From the NCBI GenBank assembly GCA_044442745.1, contig JBISJS010000001.1:124001-188000 (forward strand): DNA of 64,000 nucleotides. Direction: 5' to 3'. The translations under genes were made by a program, and so were the position numbers. Each line of letters opens with the position of its first letter. The stretch's first letter is position 1. The DNA is from Makana argininalis_A (GTDB taxonomy: Bacteria > Pseudomonadota > Gammaproteobacteria > Enterobacterales > Enterobacteriaceae). Of this stretch, positions 11,647 through 20,537 are shown in pieces. A model generated the notes under the pieces. It saw only the letters and a list, made by a program, of their open reading frames with translations, did no database searches and was not told where the DNA came from.

Positions 11647-13641
11647 TTAATTTAAAATTTTTTTTGCTTCTTTAATTACATTTTTTAAATTAAATTTAAA
11701 TAAATTAAACAATTCTTTAGGAGAACCTGATTTACCGAAAGTTTTTATACCTATTATTTTACCATCTAATCCTGTATATTTATACCAAAAATCTGAAATA
11801 CTAGCTTCAATTGCCATTCTTGATCTTATTTTTTTAGGAAGAACAAATTCTCTATAATTTTTTTCTTGTAAATCAAAAGTATCTGTAGATGGCATAGATA
11901 CAACTCTAATTTTATAACCCTTATTTTTTAAATAATTATATGCATTGATTGCTAAACTAACTTCAGATCCTGTAGCTATAAGAATTAAATTAGGATCACA
12001 TTTACAATCTTTAATTATATAACCACCACGTGATATATTTAAAATTTGATTTTTTTTTCTTTTTTGATTAATTAAATTTTGACGAGATAAGACAATGGCA
12101 GTGGGTCCTATTTTTTTTTCTATAGCAAATTTCCAAGAAAAAAAAGTTTCCAATTGATCACAAGGACGCCAAGTACTTAAATTTGGAATCATTCTTAAAT
12201 GAGATAATTGTTCTATTGGTTGATGTGTTGGACCATCTTCTCCTAAGCCAATTGAATCATGTGTATAAATCATTATGTGATGACATTTCATTATAGCAGC
12301 CATTCTTATAGCATTTATAGCATAATCTGAAAATACTAAAAAAGTGGAAGTATATGGTATAAATCCTCCATATTTAAATATTCCATTAGCTATAGCAGTC
12401 ATACCAAATTCTCTTACACCATAATGTATATAATTACCATTATGATGTTTAAATATTGATTTTGATTTTGACCATATTGTTAAATTACTATTAGATAAAT
12501 CAGCTGAACCTCCAATTAATTCAGGAAGATATGGTCCAACTAATTCTAAAAATATATTAGATGATTTACGCCCTGATATTTTATTTGAAGATTGTTTAAT
12601 ATTTTCATTAATATTTTTAATATATTTTTTCCAATTTTTTGGTAAATATCCTGATATCCTTCTTATTAATTCTTTAGCAAGATCTGGAAATTGTTGTTTA
12701 TAAATATTAAACATTTTATTCCATTTTGATTCATTTTTTTTACCTATTTTTTTAGAATCCCAGGCGCAATATATATTTTTTGGAATTATAAAAGGAGGAT
12801 ATTTCCAGTTAAGATTTATACGTGTATCATTTATTTCTTTTTTACTTAAAGGAGACCCATGAGATTCTGGGGTTCCAGCTTTTGATGGTGATCCAAATGC
12901 AATAATAGTATTACATATAATAATAGAAGGTTTATCTATAATATTTCTTGCTTCTTTAATAGCTAATTTAATAGAATTTCTATTATGACCATCAATATTT
13001 TTAATTACATGCCATCCATATGATTCAAAACGACAAGAAGTATCATCATTAAAATAATTTTCTATTTTTCCATCTATTGATATTCCATTATTATCATAAA
13101 ATGCAATTAACTTACCTAATTTTAATGTTCCTGCTAAAGAACAAGCTTCATGGGATATTCCTTCCATTAAACAACCATCTCCCATAAATAAATAAGTATA
13201 ATGATTAATAATTTTAAAATTTAATTTATTAAATTGATTAGATAATGTTCTTTCACCTATAGCTATACCAACTGCATTAGCTATACCTTGTCCTAAAGGA
13301 CCAGTTGTTACTTCTATACCTTGTGTATTAAAACATTCTGGATGACCTGGTGTTTTAGAATTAATTCTACGAAAATTTTTAATATCTTTTATTGAAATAT
13401 CATAACCAGTAAGATGTAATATACTATATAATAAAATAGATGCATGACCATTAGATAAAATAAAACGATCACGATTAATCCATTTAGGATTACATGGATT
13501 ATGTTTAATATAATCACGCCATAACACTTCGGCAATATCTGACATACCCATAGGTGCTCCTGGATGTCCAGAATTAGCATTGCTTATGGCATCAATACTT
13601 AAAAATCTCAAAGCATTTACTAAATGTTTTATAGATACCAT
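11647..13641 (-). CDS. tktA: Transketolase
   Basis: Thiamine-diphosphate enzyme of the non-oxidative pentose phosphate pathway; it moves two-carbon units between ketoses and aldoses and links glycolysis to pentose supply. Visible are 'NSGHPGAPMG', the TPP motif from 'GDGCLMEG' to 'YDNNGISIDG', 'THDSIGLGEDGPTHQPIEQ' and 'ATGSEVSLA'. I start at the ATG at 13641 (MVSIKHL), which has a GGAG site just upstream and gives 664 residues against 663 in E. coli; an in-frame TTG four codons earlier would overlap that site. It lies between uvrD and ydjM on the same strand. Confidence 0.96.
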   Translation of the reverse strand: MVSIKHLVNALRFLSIDAISNANSGHPGAPMGMSDIAEVLWRDYIKHNPCNPKWINRDRFILSNGHASILLYSILHLTGYDISIKDIKNFRRINSKTPGHPECFNTQGIEVTTGPLGQGIANAVGIAIGERTLSNQFNKLNFKIINHYTYLFMGDGCLMEGISHEACSLAGTLKLGKLIAFYDNNGISIDGKIENYFNDDTSCRFESYGWHVIKNIDGHNRNSIKLAIKEARNIIDKPSIIICNTIIAFGSPSKAGTPESHGSPLSKKEINDTRINLNWKYPPFIIPKNIYCAWDSKKIGKKNESKWNKMFNIYKQQFPDLAKELIRRISGYLPKNWKKYIKNINENIKQSSNKISGRKSSNIFLELVGPYLPELIGGSADLSNSNLTIWSKSKSIFKHHNGNYIHYGVREFGMTAIANGIFKYGGFIPYTSTFLVFSDYAINAIRMAAIMKCHHIMIYTHDSIGLGEDGPTHQPIEQLSHLRMIPNLSTWRPCDQLETFFSWKFAIEKKIGPTAIVLSRQNLINQKRKKNQILNISRGGYIIKDCKCDPNLILIATGSEVSLAINAYNYLKNKGYKIRVVSMPSTDTFDLQEKNYREFVLPKKIRSRMAIEASISDFWYKYTGLDGKIIGIKTFGKSGSPKELFNLFKFNLKNVIKEAKKILN

Positions 13642-13722
13642 TAAATTCTCCAAATATAAATTTTTTTGTAATTTACTTATTTAAATATAAATGTAATTTT
13701 TAAATATTTTAAAAATTTATAT

Positions 13723-14205
13723 TTAAAATATTAAAGCTATAAAAAATATAAAAATACATAATATTTTTTCTTTATATTTATTTTTACCTAAAATAGGTAT
13801 TATAATTCTTTTTTTAAATGGCCAAAATATAGGAACACCTAATGGAGTTATTATATCGGAAATAATATGACTTATATAACCAAGCATCATAGCTTGAAAT
13901 GCGTCAACAGGAATAACTTTTTTTAAAAAAAAATTTATTTTAAAAAAAAATATAAAAGATATTACTATAAATAAACTATGTGTAAAACCACGATGACCTA
14001 ATATTTTATTTAATGGTAAAGATAACCATTTTATTCTTTTACCAATAAAAGATTTAGGATGATCTATATCTGGAAGTAAACATGTTAATAATATTCCTGG
14101 GAATATATGCCACCAATCTCCATTTCCTAATATATTTGTAATATAAATTTTTTTTGCTAAAATACCCATAGATAATGAAAATATTATATGTCCATTATAT
14201 TGCAT
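13723..14205 (-). CDS. ydjM: YdjM-family inner membrane protein (metal-dependent hydrolase superfamily)
   Basis: Matches E. coli YdjM, a LexA-regulated membrane protein of the DUF457 family of putative metal-dependent hydrolases. Shared blocks are 'GDWWHIFPGILLTCLLPDID', 'HPKSFIGKRIKWLSLP', 'GHRGFTHSL' and 'ISHIISDIITPLGVPIFWP'; the Asp and His residues in these blocks are the likely metal ligands. Several hydrophobic helices are visible (about residues 70-90, 105-120 and 145-160). At 160 residues it lacks about 36 C-terminal residues of the E. coli protein. The substrate is unknown. Finding it in so small a genome is surprising. No LexA box is evident. Family call is firm, function open. Confidence 0.85.
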   Translation of the reverse strand: MQYNGHIIFSLSMGILAKKIYITNILGNGDWWHIFPGILLTCLLPDIDHPKSFIGKRIKWLSLPLNKILGHRGFTHSLFIVISFIFFFKINFFLKKVIPVDAFQAMMLGYISHIISDIITPLGVPIFWPFKKRIIIPILGKNKYKEKILCIFIFFIALIF

Positions 14206-14234
14206 AAATAATTAAAAATGTGTTTAGTAATAAA

Positions 14235-14447
14235 CTATTTATTTTTAAAATTAAAACGTTTATTAAATTTATCAATTCTTCCACCAATATTTATTTTACG
14301 TTGTTTTCCTGTAAAATACGGATGACAAAAACTACAGATATCTATATTAATTTTCTTTTTATTAATTGTAGAAAAAAAATTTATTATAGCACCACAAGAA
14401 CATAATGCAGTTAGATTTGTATAATATGGATGTATATTTTTCTTCAT
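14235..14447 (-). CDS. rpmE: 50S ribosomal protein L31
   Basis: Large-subunit protein bridging the two subunits. The zinc-binding form: Cys16 and Cys18 ('LCSCG') with Cys38 and Cys41 ('ICSFCHPFFTGKQR' type, here HPYFTGKQRK), so it is the zinc-bound L31 and not the YkgM paralogue. The 70 residues match the E. coli length, with a one-residue insertion before the second cysteine pair. The end 'GGRIDKFNKRFN' is conserved. In E. coli rpmE and hslVU are separated by cytR and ftsN among others; here only a 256-base divergent intergenic region remains. Confidence 0.97.
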   Translation of the reverse strand: MKKNIHPYYTNLTALCSCGAIINFFSTINKKKINIDICSFCHPYFTGKQRKINIGGRIDKFNKRFNFKNK

Positions 14448-14703
14448 TATGTATCTCCAATTATAAATGAAAAAAATTTTTTAAATTTATATATAAACAA
14501 TTTTATTAAATATATAAATTAATAATTTAAATAAATTTATTGCTTTATTTATATAAAAAATATAATATCATGTATTATAAAAAAATAATATTTTAAAAAA
14601 TTCTAATTTTTATAAATATTAAATATTTATATATTTTAAAAAAAATAATAAAATTTTTAAAAAATATTCTTATAAATTTATTTATTTTTTTAAGGATTTT
14701 ATA

Positions 14704-15240
14704 ATGACAACTATTTTAAGTGTAAGACGAAATAAAAGTGTTGTAATGGGTGGAGATGGTCAAGCTACTATAGGTAATACTGTAATGAAAAGAAATGTTA
14801 AAAAAGTAAGAAGATTATATAATAAAAACGTTATAGCAGGCTTTGCAGGAGGTACATCTGACGCTTTTACATTATTTGAACTTTTTGAAAGAAAATTAGA
14901 TTCTTATCAAGGACAAATATTAAAATCTGCTGTTGAATTAGCTAAAGATTGGAGAAATGATCGTTTATTAAGACGTTTAGAAGCATTATTAGCTGTAGCA
15001 GATGAAAAAACATCTATTATTATTAGTGGTAATGGAGATGTTATTCAACCTGAAAATGATATTATCGCAATAGGTTCAGGTGGAAATTATGCACAATCTG
15101 CAGCAATAGCATTATTAAAAAATACTAATCTTAGTGCAATTGAAATAGTTAATAAATCATTAAAAATAGCTAGCAATATTTGTATATATACTAATAATTT
15201 TTACACTATCGAAGAATTAAAATATAAAAAAAAAGACTAA
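14704..15240 (+). CDS. hslV: ATP-dependent protease peptidase subunit HslV
   Basis: Proteolytic chamber of the HslVU (ClpQY) protease, which degrades misfolded and regulatory proteins in the cytoplasm. The N-terminal MTT places the catalytic threonine at position 1 after methionine removal, and 'MGGDGQATIGNTVMKRNVKKVRRL', 'GFAGGTSDAFTLFELFE' and 'AIGSGGNYA' are intact. The 178 residues compare with 176 in E. coli. A good AAGGA site precedes the ATG. hslU follows after 10 bases, so the two are one operon. I looked for a sigma-32 promoter upstream and did not find a convincing one. Confidence 0.97.
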   Translation: MTTILSVRRNKSVVMGGDGQATIGNTVMKRNVKKVRRLYNKNVIAGFAGGTSDAFTLFELFERKLDSYQGQILKSAVELAKDWRNDRLLRRLEALLAVADEKTSIIISGNGDVIQPENDIIAIGSGGNYAQSAAIALLKNTNLSAIEIVNKSLKIASNICIYTNNFYTIEELKYKKKD

Positions 15241-15250
15241 GGATTATAAC

Positions 15251-16579
15251 ATGTCTAAAATGACACCAATGGAAATAGTAAAAGAATTAGATTGTTACAT
15301 TATTGGTCAAAAAAAAGCAAAAAGAGCGGTTGCAATAGCATTAAGAAATCGTTGGAGAAGAATGAAAGTAGAAAAAAAATTAAGAAATGAAATCACACCA
15401 AAAAATATATTAATGATAGGTCCAACAGGTGTAGGTAAAACTGAAATATCAAAAAGATTAGCTACATTATCTAATGCTCCTTTTATTAAAGTTGAAGCCA
15501 CTAAGTTTACCGAAGTAGGATATGTTGGTAAAGAAGTAGATTCAATAATTAGAGATTTAACTGATAAATCTTTTAAAATGATTAAAAATAAATATATTAA
15601 AAAAAATAAATTACATGCAAAATTACTTGCAGAGGATCGTATTTTAGATATAATTATACCTTGTCCTGTAAATTTTAATAAAACAAAAGAAAATAATGAA
15701 AATTATAATAATACTAGAATAAAATTTAGAAAAAATTTACGTGAAGGTAAATTCAATGACAAAGAAATAGAAATTAATCTATCTTCATCTGTAGGTTTAG
15801 AAATAATGTCACCACCAGGAATGGAAGAAATGACAAATCAATTACAGTTAATGTTTAAAAATATTTCTGGAAATAAAAAAAAAATAAGAAAAATAAAAAT
15901 AAAAGAAGCTTTAATATTATTAACAGAAGAAGAATCTAATAAACTTTTAAATCCTGAAGATATTAAAGAAAAATCAATTAAATATGTAGAACAAAATGGT
16001 ATTGTATTTATTGACGAAATAGACAAAATTTGCAAGATTGGTGAATCTTATGGACCAGATATATCTAGAGAAGGAGTGCAAAGAGATTTGTTGCCTTTAC
16101 TTGAAGGTTGTACAGTATCTACAAAACACGGAATGGTTAAAACAGATTATATTTTATTTATTGCATCAGGTGCATTTCAAATTTCAAGTCCTTCAGATCT
16201 TATACCTGAATTACAAGGAAGACTGCCAATTAAAGTAGAGTTAGATATGTTATCCTCTAATGATTTTGAAAGAATTTTAACAGAACCAAATTCATCTATT
16301 ACTAATCAATATATATCATTAATGAAAACAGATGGAATTAATATTAATTTTACTAAAGACGGAATAAAATGTATAGCCGAATATGCATGGAAAATTAATG
16401 AAAATACAGAAAATATAGGTGCAAGACGTCTTCATTCTGTCATAGAAACTTTAATGGAAGATATATCTTTTAATTTAATTAAGTATCAAGGTAAAAATAT
16501 TAAAATAAATAAATTATATGTAATTAATAATTTAAATAAATTAACTTTAAAAGAAGATTTAAGTAAATTTATAATTTAA
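15251..16579 (+). CDS. hslU: ATP-dependent protease ATPase subunit HslU
   Basis: AAA+ unfoldase that feeds substrates into HslV. Walker A 'GPTGVGKT' spans residues 57-64, the pore and I-domain region follows ('TEVGYVGKEVDSIIRDL'), and Walker B 'GIVFIDEIDKI' and the sensor block 'DLIPELQGRLPI' are present, as is the 'GARRLHSVIE' sensor 2. The 442 residues are nearly the E. coli length (443). The C-terminal tail, which docks into HslV, ends in 'LSKFII' and resembles the family's hydrophobic end. The gene is directly downstream of hslV with an AAGGA site in the gap. Confidence 0.97.
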   Translation: MSKMTPMEIVKELDCYIIGQKKAKRAVAIALRNRWRRMKVEKKLRNEITPKNILMIGPTGVGKTEISKRLATLSNAPFIKVEATKFTEVGYVGKEVDSIIRDLTDKSFKMIKNKYIKKNKLHAKLLAEDRILDIIIPCPVNFNKTKENNENYNNTRIKFRKNLREGKFNDKEIEINLSSSVGLEIMSPPGMEEMTNQLQLMFKNISGNKKKIRKIKIKEALILLTEEESNKLLNPEDIKEKSIKYVEQNGIVFIDEIDKICKIGESYGPDISREGVQRDLLPLLEGCTVSTKHGMVKTDYILFIASGAFQISSPSDLIPELQGRLPIKVELDMLSSNDFERILTEPNSSITNQYISLMKTDGININFTKDGIKCIAEYAWKINENTENIGARRLHSVIETLMEDISFNLIKYQGKNIKINKLYVINNLNKLTLKEDLSKFII

Positions 16580-16616
16580 TTATAATTTAAATATAAATTT
16601 TTTATTTAAATTATAA
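16580..16616 (+). terminator. Hairpin after hslVU
   Basis: Fourteen-base perfect stem (16580-16593 with 16603-16616) and a nine-base T-rich loop, starting right after the hslU stop. All A/T. It is a likely operon end, because fpr starts 160 bases further on with its own leader. Confidence 0.5.
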
Positions 16617-16739
16617 ATAAATTATAAATTTACTTAAAATAAATTTTTTTTTAAAAATATTTATAATATATATAAATTATAAATATATATTTATAATTAA
16701 GTTTTATAAATTTAAAATATAATACAAGAGATAAATTTC

Positions 16740-17486
16740 ATGAATACATGGGTAAAAGGTAATATAATTAATATCAAACATTGGACACAAGATATTTTTA
16801 CTTTAATTTTACATGCACCTGTTAATTTTTTTATAGCTGGTCAATTTACAAAAATAAGATTGACTATTAATCATAAAAAAATACATAGATCTTATTCTTA
16901 TGTAAATTCACCTAAATCTAATAATTTAGAATTTTATTTAGTTTCTATTAAAACAGGACAATTGAGTAAATATTTAAATATCTTAAAAAAAGGAGATGAG
17001 ATTTATATTCGTAAAAAATCTTTAGGGTCTTTTATAATAAATAACGTTAAGTCATGTAAAAATTTATGGTTGATATCAACAGGTACAGCGATAGGTCCGT
17101 ATTTATCAATATTAAATCAAAAAGAAAACATACATAAGTTCAAAAAAATTATTTTAGTACATTCAGTACGTTTAAATAAAGAATTTAGTTATGAAAATAA
17201 AATTAAAATTCTTAAAGATAAATATAAAAATAAATTATTAGTTCAAAAAATTGTAAGTAGAGAAAAAATATATGGATCGATATCAGGAAGAATTCCTTTA
17301 TTAATATATAACGGATTATTAGAATATTCAGTTAATTTAAATATAAATTCTAAAGATAGTCATGTAATGTTATGTGGAAATCCAAATATGATTAAAGATG
17401 CTATACAAATATTAGAAAATTTTAAAGATATGAAAAAAAACTTATTTAAAAATAATGGAAATATAACATCAGAAAATTATTGGTAG
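16740..17486 (+). CDS. fpr: Ferredoxin/flavodoxin-NADP+ reductase
   Basis: FAD enzyme that passes electrons from NADPH to ferredoxin or flavodoxin, the reductant for radical-SAM and Fe-S enzymes. The FAD-binding 'RSYSYVNSP' lies near residue 50, the NADP-binding 'TGTAIGPYLSIL' near 115-125, then 'VMLCGNPNMI' and the C-terminal aromatic 'ENYW', which stacks on FAD. The 248 residues equal E. coli Fpr, and similarity runs end to end. It is next to tpiA; E. coli has fpr near tpiA with small genes between. Its electron acceptor is not encoded in this window. Confidence 0.96.
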   Translation: MNTWVKGNIINIKHWTQDIFTLILHAPVNFFIAGQFTKIRLTINHKKIHRSYSYVNSPKSNNLEFYLVSIKTGQLSKYLNILKKGDEIYIRKKSLGSFIINNVKSCKNLWLISTGTAIGPYLSILNQKENIHKFKKIILVHSVRLNKEFSYENKIKILKDKYKNKLLVQKIVSREKIYGSISGRIPLLIYNGLLEYSVNLNINSKDSHVMLCGNPNMIKDAIQILENFKDMKKNLFKNNGNITSENYW

Positions 17487-17555
17487 TTTATAAAATTAAA
17501 TTTATTTTAAACTTAAATTCTTTTATTTATTGTTTACAATACTTCAAGGCATAAA

Positions 17556-18332
17556 ATGAGATATCCTTTAATTGTTGGAAATTGGAAACTTAATGGTACT
17601 AAATATATAGTTAATGAAATGATAAGTGTTTTAAACTATAATTTAAAAAAAATTAAAAAAAAATGCAATGTAGTAATTACTCCCCCTTATGTATATATTT
17701 ATATTGCACAAAAAAAAATATATAAATCAAATATTATTATAGGTTCTCAAGATGTGGACATTCATTTATTTGGTTCTTTTACTGGTGAAACATCAGCTAA
17801 AATGTTAAAAGATATAGGTGTTAAATATACTATTATAGGACATTCAGAAAGACGTATAAATCATAATGAAAATGATGAAATTATAATTAAAAAAATATCA
17901 TTATTAAAAAAAGAATCAATTATACCTATAGTATGTATAGGTGAAAATTTAGAAGATAAAAAAAATGGAAAAACAAAAAAAATATGTATTAATTTAATTG
18001 ATAAAATAGTAAAAAAATTAGGTATTGAATCATTATATAATACTGTTATTGCATATGAACCTTTATGGGCTATAGGAAATAATCAATCAGCAAAACCTAA
18101 TTATGTGCAAGAAATTAGTAAATATATTAGAGATCATATATCTAAATATGATTTAGAAATATCTAAAAAAATTATTATTCAATATGGAGGCTCAGTTAAT
18201 CATATAAATGCTTCTTCATATCTTCAAAAACCTGATATTGATGGTTTAATTATAGGAAACACTTCATTAAATCCAAATTATTTTACAGAAATAGTAAAAT
18301 CTGCTATAAAAGAAAAATTTTTAATAAAATAA
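17556..18332 (+). CDS. tpiA: Triosephosphate isomerase
   Basis: Interconverts dihydroxyacetone phosphate and glyceraldehyde 3-phosphate in glycolysis. The catalytic residues are seen in order: Lys11 in 'VGNWKLNG', the histidine in 'IIGHSERR' and the glutamate in 'AYEPLWAIG', followed by the flexible loop and the phosphate-binding 'YGGSVN' and 'DGLIIGNTSL'. The 258 residues compare with 255 in E. coli. It works with FbaA, GapA, Pgk and GpmA, all encoded in this window. A long hairpin follows the stop codon. Confidence 0.98.
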   Translation: MRYPLIVGNWKLNGTKYIVNEMISVLNYNLKKIKKKCNVVITPPYVYIYIAQKKIYKSNIIIGSQDVDIHLFGSFTGETSAKMLKDIGVKYTIIGHSERRINHNENDEIIIKKISLLKKESIIPIVCIGENLEDKKNGKTKKICINLIDKIVKKLGIESLYNTVIAYEPLWAIGNNQSAKPNYVQEISKYIRDHISKYDLEISKKIIIQYGGSVNHINASSYLQKPDIDGLIIGNTSLNPNYFTEIVKSAIKEKFLIK

Positions 18333-18378
18333 ATATTTAATATTAATATTTATACTAAATATAAATATTAAATATTTA
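18330..18378 (+). terminator. Long hairpin after tpiA
   Basis: A 15-base perfect stem (18330-18344 with 18364-18378) extended inward, after one A-A mismatch, by seven more pairs to a three-base loop. It covers the tpiA stop codon and ends three bases before the groSL promoter. Probable terminator separating tpiA from the heat-shock operon. Confidence 0.55.
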
Positions 18379-18381
18379 ACC

Positions 18382-18412
18382 CCATTGAAGCAATAACTAA
18401 AGATACCATATA
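18382..18412 (+). promoter_or_regulatory. Candidate sigma-32 heat-shock promoter of groSL
   Basis: A -35-like 'ccattgaag' (18382-18390) and a -10-like 'taccatata' (18404-18412) separated by 13 bases. They resemble the E. coli sigma-32 consensus (CTTGAAA and CCCCATnT) and the groE promoter, and stand out as C/G-containing islands in nearly pure A/T DNA. Placed about 70 bases upstream of groS. Whether the genome encodes RpoH cannot be seen here. Confidence 0.65.
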
Positions 18413-18480
18413 TATTTTATGTTATTATTAATTAATATTAATAATAAAATGACATAAATTTTAAAATTTAGGTAATTAAA

Positions 18481-18774
18481 ATGAAAATACGTCCATTAAA
18501 TGATAAAGTAATTATAGAACGAAAAGAAGTTGAATCAAAATCATCTGGTGGTATTGTTTTAACAGGTTCTGCTGCAGAAAAATCTACTCATGGTAAAGTT
18601 TTAGCTATAGGAAAAGGTCGTGTTTTAGATAATGGTAAAATAAAATCTATGGATGTTAAAGTAGGTAATATTGTCATTTTTAATGATGGTTATGGTGTAA
18701 AAGTTGAAAAAATAAATAATAAAGAAGTTTTAATAATGTCTGAAAGTGATATTTTAGCAATTATTGAAAATTAA
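18481..18774 (+). CDS. groS: Co-chaperonin GroES
   Basis: Lid of the GroEL-GroES folding chamber. The 97 residues match the E. coli length, with the N-terminal 'MKIRPLNDKVIIERKE', the mobile loop 'SKSSGGIVLTGSAAEKSTHGKV' and the 'VGNIVIFNDGYGVK' block intact. It is the first gene of the groSL operon behind a sigma-32-like promoter. Codon use is less AT-biased than in its neighbours, consistent with the high expression of GroEL typical for insect endosymbionts. Confidence 0.98.
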   Translation: MKIRPLNDKVIIERKEVESKSSGGIVLTGSAAEKSTHGKVLAIGKGRVLDNGKIKSMDVKVGNIVIFNDGYGVKVEKINNKEVLIMSESDILAIIEN

Positions 18775-18820
18775 TGTTAATTAATACATATTAATTAAAT
18801 ATATTTAAAGGAAATTACAA

Positions 18821-20467
18821 ATGTCAGCTAAAGATGTAAAATTTGGCAATGATGCTCGTTCTAAAATGCTTAAAGGTGTTAATATTTTAGCAGATGCAGT
18901 AAAAGTAACATTAGGTCCCAAAGGTAGAAATGTTGTTTTAGATAAATCTTTTGGATCTCCATCAATAACAAAAGATGGTGTTTCTGTCGCTCGTGAAATT
19001 GAATTAGAAGATAAATTTGAAAATATGGGTGCTCAAATGGTAAAAGAAGTGGCGTCTAAAGCTAATGATTCTGCTGGTGATGGTACTACAACTGCTACTG
19101 TTTTGGCTCAATCTATAGTTAGTGAAGGAATGAAAGCTGTAGCTGCTGGAATGAATCCTATGGATTTAAAACGTGGTATAGATAAAGCAGTAATTGCTGC
19201 TGTAAAAGAATTAAAAAAATTATCAGTTCCTTGTTCTGATTCTAAATCTATTGCACAAGTAGGTACTATATCTGCAAATTCAGATGAAACAGTAGGTTCA
19301 TTAATTGCAGAAGCAGTTTCAAAAGTAGGAAAAGAAGGTGTGATTACAGTAGAAGAAGGTTCAGGATTACAAGATGAGTTAGATGTTGTAGAAGGAATGC
19401 AATTTGATCGTGGTTATTTATCTCCTTATTTTATAAATAAACCAGAAACTGGAATTGTTGAATTAGAAAACCCTTATATTTTACTTTCAGATAAAAAAAT
19501 ATCAAATATAAGAGAAATGTTACCTTTATTAGAAGCTATAGCTAAATCAGGAAAACCTTTGATGATAATATCAGAAGATGTTGAAGGTGAAGCACTAGCT
19601 ACATTAGTGGTAAATAATATGAGAGGTATAGTAAAAGTATCAGCTGTTAAAGCTCCCGGTTTTGGTGATAGAAGAAAGTCTATGCTACAAGATATAGCAA
19701 TTCTTACATCTGGTACTGTTATTTCAGAAGAAATTGGACTAGAATTAGAAAAAGCAACTATCGAAGATATGGGACAAGCTAAAAGAATAATTATCACTAA
19801 AGATACTACCACTATTATAGATGGATCAGGTGATAAATTAATGATTAATAAAAGAGTATCTCAAATTAATAAACAACGTGAAGAAGCTACTTCTGATTAT
19901 GATCGTGAGAAATTACAAGAACGTATAGCTAAATTAGCAGGAGGTGTTGCTGTTATTAAAGTCGGTGCTGCAACTGAAGTAGAAATGAAAGAAAAAAAAT
20001 CTAGAGTAGAAGATGCTCTTAATGCTACAAGAGCGGCTGTAGAAGAAGGTGTTGTTGCTGGTGGTGGTGTTGCATTAATTAGAGTAGCTAATATAATATC
20101 AAATTTAATTGGTGATAATGAAGACCAAAATGTAGGAATTAAAGTTGCGTGTAAATCAATGGAATCACCTTTACGTCAAATTGTTGCTAATGCAGGTGAA
20201 GAACCATCTGTTATTGCTAATAAAGTAAAAGATGGAAAAGGAAATACTGGATATAATGCTTCAACAGAAAAGTATGGAAATATGATTGAAATGGGTATTT
20301 TAGATCCAACCAAAGTAACTAGATCAGCTTTACAATATGCTGCATCAATAGCAGGTCTTATGATTACTACTGAATGTATGGTTACAGATTTACCTAAAGA
20401 AGATAAAATAGATACAAATAGTTCTGGAATGAATAGCGGAATGGGCGGAATGAACGGAATGATGTAA
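18821..20467 (+). CDS. groL: Chaperonin GroEL
   Basis: Fourteen-subunit ATP-driven folding chamber. The 548 residues equal the E. coli length. 'KVTLGPKGRNVVLDKSFGSPSITKDG' and 'GDGTTTATVLAQ' (ATP site) are at the N-terminus, 'VVAGGGVAL' near residue 410, and the C-terminal glycine-methionine tail ends in GMM. Conservation is much higher than in surrounding genes and the DNA is visibly richer in G/C, a sign of strong purifying selection and high expression. RBS 'aaagga' precedes the ATG. Transcription ends at a hairpin shared with the convergent ruvX. Confidence 0.99.
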   Translation: MSAKDVKFGNDARSKMLKGVNILADAVKVTLGPKGRNVVLDKSFGSPSITKDGVSVAREIELEDKFENMGAQMVKEVASKANDSAGDGTTTATVLAQSIVSEGMKAVAAGMNPMDLKRGIDKAVIAAVKELKKLSVPCSDSKSIAQVGTISANSDETVGSLIAEAVSKVGKEGVITVEEGSGLQDELDVVEGMQFDRGYLSPYFINKPETGIVELENPYILLSDKKISNIREMLPLLEAIAKSGKPLMIISEDVEGEALATLVVNNMRGIVKVSAVKAPGFGDRRKSMLQDIAILTSGTVISEEIGLELEKATIEDMGQAKRIIITKDTTTIIDGSGDKLMINKRVSQINKQREEATSDYDREKLQERIAKLAGGVAVIKVGAATEVEMKEKKSRVEDALNATRAAVEEGVVAGGGVALIRVANIISNLIGDNEDQNVGIKVACKSMESPLRQIVANAGEEPSVIANKVKDGKGNTGYNASTEKYGNMIEMGILDPTKVTRSALQYAASIAGLMITTECMVTDLPKEDKIDTNSSGMNSGMGGMNGMM

Positions 20468-20494
20468 GAATAAATAATAAAATTAAACTAATCT

Positions 20495-20537
20495 AAATTT
20501 TCCAAACCTCATACAAATGTATGGGTTTGGAAAATTT
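20495..20537. terminator. Bidirectional hairpin between groL and ruvX
   Basis: Fourteen-base perfect arms (20495-20508 and 20524-20537) containing the 'ccaaacc/ggtttgg' GC core, with an inner five-base stem (20510-20514 with 20519-20523). It is flanked by A- and T-rich arms on both sides, so it can end transcription of groL (plus) and ruvX (minus, stop codon inside the arm). Confidence 0.75.

Noticed and set aside
14540..14566. TTGCTT and TATAAT as an hslVU promoter
   Set aside because: Spacing is only 15 bases and the -35 box is weak; in such A/T-rich DNA TATAAT occurs by chance. No sigma-32 pattern seen either.
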